Shown here: in pieces, positions 1 to 4,490 of the stretch
How the letters are laid out: every line of letters begins with the position of its first letter
Position numbering within the stretch: the first letter of the stretch is position 1
Assembly: GCA_031264645.1 (NCBI GenBank)
Contig: JAISDR010000123.1
Span: 1 to 7,214, forward strand
Reading direction: 5' to 3'
Origin: Prevotellaceae bacterium
GTDB lineage: Bacteria > Bacteroidota > Bacteroidia > Bacteroidales > UBA932
Length of the DNA stretch: 7,214 bases
The notes under the pieces: generated by a model
Told to the model about the DNA's origin: nothing
Databases searched by the model: none
The model's input: only the letters and a program-made list of their open reading frames with translations
Position numbers and translations under genes: made by a program

Positions 1-204
1 AAAGCGGTGACAACACTGGCGCAAAACAAGTCGGACGAAATTATTATTATTCGAAAGTGTACTGCGCCTGATGAAAACGCAAAAATGATTTATGATAAAC
101 TTGGATACAAATATGCCCCCTTTAAAATAAAAAAATCTGTAGTACACAAATCTATATTCGAAAAAAAATATCCCCCTGAACACTTGGATTTTAATTCATC
201 TTAG
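1..204 (+). CDS. 3' end of a gene, possibly a GNAT-family acetyltransferase (partial)
   Basis: The frame is open from base 1 and stops with TAG at 202-204, so this is probably the C-terminal 67 residues of a longer protein whose start lies outside the window. A GTG at position 7 is in frame, but it has no ribosome-binding site and would begin inside a predicted helix, so I do not take it as the start. The fragment contains a hydrophobic strand (DEIIIIRKC) followed by ENAKMIYDKLGY. That arrangement resembles the end of a GNAT N-acetyltransferase fold, in which strand 5 is followed by an N-x-A-x-x-x-Y-x-K-x-G-F/Y helix. The last 30 residues are basic and then end in a short polar tail. The acetyl-CoA-binding P-loop would be upstream and cannot be checked, so the family is an inference and the substrate is unknown. 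The gene runs convergent to the minus-strand genes. Confidence 0.4.
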   Translation, partial: KAVTTLAQNKSDEIIIIRKCTAPDENAKMIYDKLGYKYAPFKIKKSVVHKSIFEKKYPPEHLDFNSS

Positions 205-271
205 GCTGCAATGTGGGTTAATTTTATTTTTTATGTATAAGTTTTTTTTACAAAAATGGCACTTAGGTGCA

Positions 272-544
272 ATGGAGACCAGAGACCATTCAAAAAACGG
301 GGCGAGTCCGAAAAGCCATACGATTAGGGAAAATTTTATACTGTTTGTTTTAATAGTGCTAAGCATTTCGTCGTGTTCTCCTTATATGCTGCTAACTACA
401 AGTCAGAGAGAGATGATAGGAGAAAACTTTGACAGAACATTTAAGGGCGGTAAGGGTAAATTTTATCTGGATAGCATTAAAGGTTTCGATATTGGTCCGA
501 TTATAAAAACAAAAAACTGCCTTTTTCAGGAGGCAGTTTTTTAA
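272..544 (+). CDS. doubtful small lipoprotein-like ORF
   Basis: I do not recognise this protein. From the ATG at 272 it would be 90 residues. It has a polar, basic N-terminal stretch of about 20 residues, then a hydrophobic segment (FILFVLIVLSISS) followed by Cys and Ser-Pro, which resembles a Bacteroidetes lipoprotein signal with a Cys acceptor. The remainder is polar and ends in KNCLFQEAVF. An in-frame ATG at 233 is possible but lies in T-rich sequence. An AGGTG at 265-269 sits only 2 nt before the ATG at 272, too close for a normal Shine-Dalgarno. Arguments against it being real: no TAnnTTTG promoter is visible upstream, the n-region is long for a signal peptide, and the last ten codons are the terminator hairpin itself. 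It could be a small lipoprotein, a decayed gene or chance. Nothing else stands out in 205-510. Confidence 0.25.
   Translation: METRDHSKNGASPKSHTIRENFILFVLIVLSISSCSPYMLLTTSQREMIGENFDRTFKGGKGKFYLDSIKGFDIGPIIKTKNCLFQEAVF
511..542. terminator. bidirectional intrinsic terminator
   Basis: A perfect 12-bp stem (AAAAAACTGCCT at 511-522, AGGCAGTTTTTT at 531-542) encloses the 8-nt loop TTTTCAGG. Because the outer part is A-rich on the left and T-rich on the right, both strands end in a U-tract after a G/C-containing stem. On the minus strand it begins 22 nt after the stop codon of the RRM gene. On the plus strand it closes whatever is transcribed from the left. It is the only classical Rho-independent terminator in the window. 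Confidence 0.9.
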
Positions 545-564
545 TTTTAACAAAATATCAAATA

Positions 565-921
565 TTAATATCTGTTATTACGGTTATAACCACCACCATT
601 GTTGTTACGACCGCCTCCTCCACGGTTTCCGCCTGAACGGGCATTATTAAATGGAGCTTTGTTCCTGGGGCGTTCTTCCCTTGGGCGGGCTTCGGCGACG
701 GAAATTGCTTTTCCGTCCAATTCCGCGCCGTTTAGTGCGCTGATTGCTTCATCTGCAGAATCGTCGTTTGACATTTCTACAAATCCGAATCCGCGGGAAC
801 GACCTGTGAATTTGTCCATAATAATCTTGGCTGAAACTACTTCGCCATATGCCTCAAAGGCCTCTTGCAAATCTTCGCTATTGAGTTGATAACTCAAATT
901 AGAAACGAAAATGTTTTTCAT
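565..921 (-). CDS. single-RRM RNA-binding protein with Gly/Asn/Arg-rich tail
   Basis: A 118-residue cytosolic RNA-binding protein. Residues 1-78 form one RNA-recognition motif with both signature segments: RNP2 IFVSNL at 4-9 and RNP1 RGFGFVEM at 43-50. The aromatic side chains that stack on RNA bases are F5, F45 and F47. Residues 79-94 are a basic linker and 95-118 are a low-complexity tail of Gly, Asn and Arg with RGG-like triplets, ending in NNRY. Small RRM proteins of this form are common in Bacteroidetes and cyanobacteria; Bacteroides members (Rbp family) have been tied to post-transcriptional control of polysaccharide-use genes. Which targets this copy binds cannot be read from sequence. 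The ATG at 921 is the natural start because the RRM begins at residue 2. The gene has its own promoter (1033-1062), an approximately 105-nt leader and a strong terminator, so it is monocistronic. Confidence 0.93.
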   Translation of the reverse strand: MKNIFVSNLSYQLNSEDLQEAFEAYGEVVSAKIIMDKFTGRSRGFGFVEMSNDDSADEAISALNGAELDGKAISVAEARPREERPRNKAPFNNARSGGNRGGGGRNNNGGGYNRNNRY

Positions 922-1026
922 TGTAAAAAAATTAAAAAATTATTAAAACATGCTTTGATTCAGGAGAAAAACGGGAGAAAGTCTTTAACAGAAAGCTAAT
1001 ATCCTGATTAAACTCTTGTACCAAAT
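922..1026 (-). other. 5' leader of the RRM gene
   Basis: Transcription from the promoter at 1033-1040 should start near 1026, leaving a leader of about 105 nt. The last 35 nt before the ATG are almost pure A/T with no Shine-Dalgarno. The 5' part contains a weak stem, TCAGGA at 960-965 pairing with TCCTGA at 1002-1007 across a 36-nt loop rich in purine/pyrimidine runs. No known riboswitch is recognised. The leader is longer than those of the NfeD-truB and parC units (20-30 nt), which leaves room for translational control, possibly by the RRM protein itself; that is inference. Confidence 0.4.
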
Positions 1027-1032
1027 CTTGTG

Positions 1033-1062
1033 CAAAGGTATAAAATAATTTAATATACCTAA
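1033..1062 (-). promoter_or_regulatory. Bacteroidetes-type promoter of the RRM gene
   Basis: On the minus strand TACCTTTG (1040-1033) is a perfect TAnnTTTG -7 box. TTA (1062-1060) lies 19 bp upstream, matching two of three bases of the -33 TTG element. The spacer is entirely A/T apart from the arm of a dyad (1036-1060). The predicted start is around 1026. Confidence 0.75.
1036..1060. repeat. perfect 7-bp dyad overlapping the RRM-gene promoter
   Basis: AGGTATA (1036-1042) and TATACCT (1054-1060) form a perfect inverted repeat around an 11-bp A/T spacer, with arm centres 18 bp apart. The left arm covers five bases of the -7 box and the right arm ends next to the -33 position. The placement suits an operator for a dimeric regulator or a transcript-end structure of truB; no binding protein is identified. 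Confidence 0.5.
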
Positions 1063-1078
1063 AAAAAAGATTTTTTTT
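1061..1078. repeat. A8-GA-T8 palindrome at the end of truB
   Basis: Eight A, then GA, then eight T lie directly at the truB stop codon. The transcript could fold into an A-U-only hairpin followed by a further T-rich stretch. Without G/C pairs it would be a poor intrinsic terminator, so truB transcription may rely on Rho or may read through into the RRM gene, whose promoter starts within 20 bp. Confidence 0.4.
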
Positions 1079-1778
1079 AATCATTTTTTTTGGAATTATA
1101 TTCGAACATCGTTTCTATTTCCTTTATTGTTAGCGCATTATCTACATTATAATTTCCGGACACAGTACGGCGAAGTTTTTCGAGATATCCTCCGCTTTTC
1201 ACCGCAATACCCAAATCTCGGGCAAAAGAACGGATATATGTGCCTTTGCTACAATTTATTTTGACTTTCGCCACGGGCGATGTATAGTTGAGCAATTCCA
1301 GACTGTAGATTTCAATACAGGCAGGTTTCATTTCCGGGACTTCCCCCGTTCTTGCATATTCATAAGCGCGTTTACCGTCAATCAGTTTCGCCGAAAACAG
1401 GGGCGGAATCTGTTCCTGTTTTCCCAAAAACGAAGGGAGGACAGACCTGATTAAATCTTCATTAACATGCTCAAAAGGATATTGAGCGTCAATTCCGGTT
1501 TCCAGATCGAACGAGGGAGTTGTAGCGCCGAAACATATATCGGCAACATACTCCTTTTCACCGCTTTGAATAAGTTCGATATTTTTGGTAGCTTTTCCTG
1601 TACAGACAATCAGCAAACCGGTAGCCAAAGGGTCTAAAGTTCCTGCATGACCGACCTTTATCTTTTTTATGCCTGCCCTGTTCCGCAGCAGGATTTTTAT
1701 TTTTCGGACAACGTCTGTCGAAGTCCATGCATAAGGTTTGTCGACCGGCAGGACATAGCCTTCCTTGAAATCAATCAT
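1077..1778 (-). CDS. truB: tRNA pseudouridine(55) synthase
   Basis: TruB isomerises uridine 55 in the T-psi-C loop of elongator tRNAs to pseudouridine, in the cytosol. The 233-residue protein starts with the typical GYVLPVDKP segment. It contains the catalytic motif VGHAGTLDPLATG at 42-54 with the nucleophile D49, followed by GKATK. Next come the conserved EKEYVAD (Y77), the QIPPLFSAKLIDGKRAYEYAR substrate-binding segment (124-143) and CSKGTYIRSFARDLG (176-190) with R183. It stops shortly after the catalytic domain, so it lacks the C-terminal PUA domain that makes the E. coli enzyme about 80 residues longer; I recall short forms as usual in Bacteroidetes. Its ATG overlaps the stop of the upstream membrane-protein gene by one base (TAATG, 1776-1780), so the two are co-transcribed and probably translationally coupled. 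No separate promoter is visible. Confidence 0.97.
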   Translation of the reverse strand: MIDFKEGYVLPVDKPYAWTSTDVVRKIKILLRNRAGIKKIKVGHAGTLDPLATGLLIVCTGKATKNIELIQSGEKEYVADICFGATTPSFDLETGIDAQYPFEHVNEDLIRSVLPSFLGKQEQIPPLFSAKLIDGKRAYEYARTGEVPEMKPACIEIYSLELLNYTSPVAKVKINCSKGTYIRSFARDLGIAVKSGGYLEKLRRTVSGNYNVDNALTIKEIETMFEYNSKKND

Positions 1779-2344
1779 TAAGATTTACTGACCAGGAGCA
1801 GGTTTCCGTTAATAACAGATTCGACAACAACCGGTTCTCCCGTTTTCAGAGAATCTCCATCGGTCAGGGCGTCGTATTCACAAATAGAACCGTTGATGGT
1901 AATCTGGATTTTTCCCGCCCTCGATCTTTTTCCCAATATCGGGATATAAACCACTGCCGTTTTGCCGATTGCGTCTTTGGAATTGATGTTTCCGCTTTGT
2001 CCGAGTTTGCTCATATAATAAAATATCAGCATGACAACCGTAACCAGCAAAAGCCCGCCGAGCGTCGATAAAACAACGATCAGCGCTTCACTTTCCATAT
2101 TTCCCGACAGCGATATTCCCGCCCAGCTGAAGCCAAGCAGAAAGTTTATCAGATTACGGAACGAAAACAGCTGGAAAGGCGAAGGATCTCCCTCGCTTCC
2201 GTCAAACTCCGCTCCCATGCCATCGTGCGCATCCATCCCGACGAACGTCATGACTGTCTGGATGATGAATACTATGGACGAAGGTATTGCAATACACCAC
2301 AATACTCTTTCAAATACACTTAATGATTCCCAAAATACTTCCAT
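1778..2344 (-). CDS. NfeD/YuaF-like membrane protein with C-terminal OB-fold domain
   Basis: A 188-residue inner-membrane protein. Hydrophobic segments lie at about 13-36, 64-81 and 87-111. The first two are separated by an acidic Asp/Gly-rich loop (37-54). After the third, residues 121-188 form a compact beta-rich domain with GKTAVVYIPILGKRSRAGKI and a closing GEPVVVESVINGNLLLVSKS. That ending, a small OB-like barrel whose last strand reads V-x-G-x-L-x-V, is the hallmark of the NfeD/YuaF/YqiJ group. Proteins of this group usually sit beside a flotillin (SPFH) or stomatin and help organise membrane microdomains. No such partner is next to it here, and the protease domain of long NfeD proteins is absent. 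It heads an operon with truB, with a promoter at 2373-2402 and a predicted leader of only about 20 nt. The ATG at 2344 fits that start. The family call is fairly secure; the role is not known. Confidence 0.75.
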   Translation of the reverse strand: MEVFWESLSVFERVLWCIAIPSSIVFIIQTVMTFVGMDAHDGMGAEFDGSEGDPSPFQLFSFRNLINFLLGFSWAGISLSGNMESEALIVVLSTLGGLLLVTVVMLIFYYMSKLGQSGNINSKDAIGKTAVVYIPILGKRSRAGKIQITINGSICEYDALTDGDSLKTGEPVVVESVINGNLLLVSKS

Positions 2345-2372
2345 TTTATATTTTTTTTATCAGTTACGGCTG

Positions 2373-2402
2373 CAAAGATAGGTTTTATTTTCAGTAAAAC
2401 AA
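2373..2402 (-). promoter_or_regulatory. promoter of the NfeD-like/truB operon
   Basis: On the minus strand TTG (2402-2400) is followed after 19 bp by TATCTTTG (2380-2373), a full match to the Bacteroidetes -33/-7 promoter with ideal spacing. The start should fall near 2366, about 22 nt before the ATG. This is the best-formed promoter in the window. Confidence 0.85.
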
Positions 2403-2403
2403 C

Positions 2404-2433
2404 TATGTCGCATAAAATAAATTACGCGACATA
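2404..2433. repeat. inverted repeat between rho and the NfeD-like promoter
   Basis: TATGTCGC (2404-2411) and GCGACATA (2426-2433) pair perfectly. Inside them, after one mismatch, TAA and TTA extend the stem by three pairs around a 6-nt A/T loop. It lies 38 nt after the rho stop codon and is followed on the minus strand by GTTGTTTTAC, so it may act as a weak rho terminator or as a 3'-end stabilising hairpin. It also abuts the -33 element of the next promoter (2400-2402), so it could instead be a DNA-binding site. Confidence 0.6.
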
Positions 2434-2471
2434 AGTTATTAACATATTTATCAACAATTTATCTTACAAAA

Positions 2472-4244
2472 TTAACTGTTCATCGAAATCAGAAATTCTT
2501 CGTTGCTTGATGTTTTTTGCAGACGTGTTCGCAAAAATTCCATTGCTTCAACAGAGTTCATGTCGCTGAGATAGTTTCTGAGTATCCATATCCGGTTCAT
2601 AACGTCCTTGTCCAGCAGCAGGTCTTCGCGGCGAGTGCTTGACAGTGTAACGTCTACGGACGGGAACAGCCTTCGGTTCGACAGTTTTCTGTCAAGTTGC
2701 AGTTCCATGTTTCCAGTTCCTTTAAATTCTTCAAAAATCACATCGTCCATTTTTGATCCCGTATCGGTCAGAGCCGTTGCGAGTATTGTGAGCGAGCCTC
2801 CGTTTTCGATATTGCGGGCAGCTCCGAAAAAGCGTTTCGGCTTATGCAGGGCATTTGCGTCCACACCTCCCGAAAGTACTTTTCCCGACGCCGGCTGAAC
2901 AGTGTTGAACGCTCGCGCCAGGCGTGTTATGGAATCCAGAAGGATAACCACATCGTGACCGCATTCGACCAAACGTTTCGCTTTTTCGAGAACGATATTT
3001 GCTACGCGCACATGTCTGTCGGCGGGTTCGTCGAAGGTTGAAGCAACGACTTCCGCTTTAACGCTTCGCGCCATGTCCGTAACCTCTTCGGGACGCTCGT
3101 CTATCAGCAGGACAATCATGTAAACTTCAGGATGATTGTCGGCTATGGCATTGGCGATGGATTTCAAGAGTACTGTCTTACCCGTTTTTGGCTGTGCAAC
3201 TATCAGACCGCGCTGTCCCTTGCCTATCGGGGTAAACATGTCTACTATACGGACTGACAGGTTATTATGTCCATGTCCGACAAGATTGAACTTTTCGGTA
3301 GGGAAGAGCGGCGTAAGAAAATCGAAAGGCACGCGGTCGCGGACAAAATCGGGATTCCTGCCGTTGATTTCTATTACTTTCAAAAGAGGGAAATATTTTT
3401 CGCCTTCTTTTGGCGGGCGCACAATTCCATTTATGGTATCGCCTGTTTTGAGTCCAAAAAGTTTTATCTGTGACTGGGATACGTATATATCGTCGGGAGA
3501 GTTCAGGTAATTGTAGTCCGATGAACGTAAAAATCCGTATCCTTCGGCTATAACTTCCAATACTCCAGAGACCTGGATTATTCCCTCAAACTCTATTTTT
3601 TCTTCTTTTTTTACGATTCTGTTTTCTTCCATGTTTTCCTCTTCTTCCATTTTCTCAGGTTCCGGTTCAGACATAAACTCCGGCATTGACGGCATTGACG
3701 GTTGCTGTATTTTTTCTTGCATTTCTTCCATATAATCCGAAAAACTTTCTTTTGACATTGAAGGCTTTACCAGCCTTTCGGGCGTTGAGTTTGTAATGGA
3801 GAGTATCACTTTGTCCTCGCTTTTTTCCTCATTGTCATTCTTTGACAGTTCGGAAACCGAAGACGAAGCAATCAGCTCTTTTCCAATACGTACGCGCTTT
3901 GGTCTTCCTACGGGTCGCTTCGGTTTTTCGCTGTCTGCTGAAGAGAAAGCAATCAATTCATTTGAAGCCGGTTCTCCCACGTTCAAGCGTCTCGGTCTGC
4001 CCCGTTTCCTGACAGATTCGGTTTTATTTTCATGCATATCAAAGGTATTTTTACCCGATTCATCATCAAGATTTATCTCGTCAGACGAGTCGTCATCCGG
4101 TTCTCCGCTCGGAATTTCTTCACCAAGGATATATTTCATCAGGTCTTCTTTTCTGTAAGCCCTGATTCTGGGAACTCCCAGACTTTTAGCAATCTGTTGT
4201 AACTCAAGTAGAGTTTTAGAAGCTAATTCTTCTTGTGTAAACAT
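2472..4244 (-). CDS. rho: transcription termination factor Rho with long charged insertion
   Basis: Rho is the hexameric ATP-driven RNA translocase that ends transcription. The 590-residue protein has a SAP-like N-terminal domain (1-44), a disordered insertion (45-217), the cold-shock-like primary RNA-binding domain (about 218-298, with [14 protein letters not shown]) and a RecA-type ATPase (about 300-590). Visible ATPase motifs are Walker A QPKTGKT at 351-357 (K356), [11 protein letters not shown] at 381-391 with the catalytic Glu, Walker [16 protein letters not shown] at 431-445 (D437), the Q-loop [13 protein letters not shown] at 458-470 and the R-loop [20 protein letters not shown] at 495-514. 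E. coli Rho is 419 residues; the excess is the insertion, which is acidic, rich in Ser, Glu and Lys, and carries two AT-hook-like motifs (KRGRPRR 80-86, RPVGRPKR 110-117) in a duplicated segment. Bacteroides Rho is known for a disordered N-terminal insertion that drives condensate formation. The gene has its own promoter and a leader of about 140 nt. Confidence 0.98.
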   Translation of the reverse strand: MFTQEELASKTLLELQQIAKSLGVPRIRAYRKEDLMKYILGEEIPSGEPDDDSSDEINLDDESGKNTFDMHENKTESVRKRGRPRRLNVGEPASNELIAFSSADSEKPKRPVGRPKRVRIGKELIASSSVSELSKNDNEEKSEDKVILSITNSTPERLVKPSMSKESFSDYMEEMQEKIQQPSMPSMPEFMSEPEPEKMEEEENMEENRIVKKEEKIEFEGIIQVSGVLEVIAEGYGFLRSSDYNYLNSPDDIYVSQSQIKLFGLKTGDTINGIVRPPKEGEKYFPLLKVIEINGRNPDFVRDRVPFDFLTPLFPTEKFNLVGHGHNNLSVRIVDMFTPIGKGQRGLIVAQPKTGKTVLLKSIANAIADNHPEVYMIVLLIDERPEEVTDMARSVKAEVVASTFDEPADRHVRVANIVLEKAKRLVECGHDVVILLDSITRLARAFNTVQPASGKVLSGGVDANALHKPKRFFGAARNIENGGSLTILATALTDTGSKMDDVIFEEFKGTGNMELQLDRKLSNRRLFPSVDVTLSSTRREDLLLDKDVMNRIWILRNYLSDMNSVEAMEFLRTRLQKTSSNEEFLISMNS

Positions 4245-4382
4245 ACAATTTAATTTAGTGTACTTCTTATTATATAATGGATTCTATATTCCTGCCCATG
4301 ATTATATCATAAACACCGTAACAATGACTATAAACGGCTCTTATGTACTAACGTCGAACAATGTAAATTGTTTAAAGTTTTA
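4245..4382 (-). other. 5' leader of rho
   Basis: With the promoter at 4389-4396 the rho transcript would carry about 138 untranslated nt, A/T-rich and poor in structure. Two small inverted repeats are present: ATGAT/ATCAT at 4298-4310 with a 3-nt loop, and AACAAT/ATTGTT at 4357-4372 with a 4-nt loop near the transcript start. No Shine-Dalgarno precedes the rho ATG. In E. coli rho is attenuated by Rho itself in a long leader; a similar role here is only inferred from the length. Confidence 0.4.
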
Positions 4383-4388
4383 ATGCCG

Positions 4389-4396
4389 CAAAGGTA
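4389..4396 (-). promoter_or_regulatory. rho: -7 box of the rho promoter
   Basis: TACCTTTG on the minus strand matches TAnnTTTG exactly. No TTG is found 19-21 bp upstream; the nearest candidate is ATG at 4421-4419, 22 bp away. The upstream DNA is instead A/T-tract-rich (4398-4486), which may compensate for the missing -33 contact. The same GCCGCAAAG sequence (plus strand) surrounds the parC -7 box. Confidence 0.65.
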
Positions 4397-4397
4397 G

Positions 4398-4486
4398 AAA
4401 AAATATTTTGATACATTTCATTTTTTTTGCAAAAAATATTTTATTTTTATTATAACTCATTGTATTTCAATTATAAAAAATATTTC
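4398..4486. repeat. three A6-TATTT tracts upstream of rho
   Basis: AAAAAATATTT occurs at 4398, 4431 and 4475, followed by T, T and C. The starts are 33 and 44 bp apart, close to three and four helical turns. Each contains or nearly contains the palindrome AAAATATTTT. The region between the parC stop and the rho -7 box is over 80 percent A/T and has no G/C-stemmed terminator. The tracts may bend the DNA or act as an UP-like element for rho; low-complexity A/T drift is the alternative. Confidence 0.5.
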
Positions 4487-4490
4487 ATTT

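Noticed and set aside
205..280. Repeated TGCAATG (207-213 and 268-274) as a possible mobile-element or attachment repeat
   Set aside because: Only seven bases match, with no inverted partner, no recombinase gene and no target-site duplication.
599..889. 96-codon plus-strand ORF over the RRM gene
   Set aside because: It is antisense to a clear RRM protein; its Pro/Arg-rich start is just the complement of the Gly/Asn/Arg tail codons.
922..1026. Riboswitch or thermosensor in the RRM-gene leader
   Set aside because: Only a six-pair stem with a large loop is visible and no known aptamer core can be recognised.
3136..4158. Several plus-strand ORFs (3136-3510, 3267-3473, 3796-4158) over rho
   Set aside because: All are antisense to rho, have no promoter or ribosome-binding signal, and read as low-complexity complements of rho codons.
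4270..4299. Nine-codon upstream ORF (MGRNIESII) in the rho leader on the minus strand
   Set aside because: It has no ribosome-binding sequence and no regulatory codon run, and ORFs of this length are expected by chance in a 138-nt leader.
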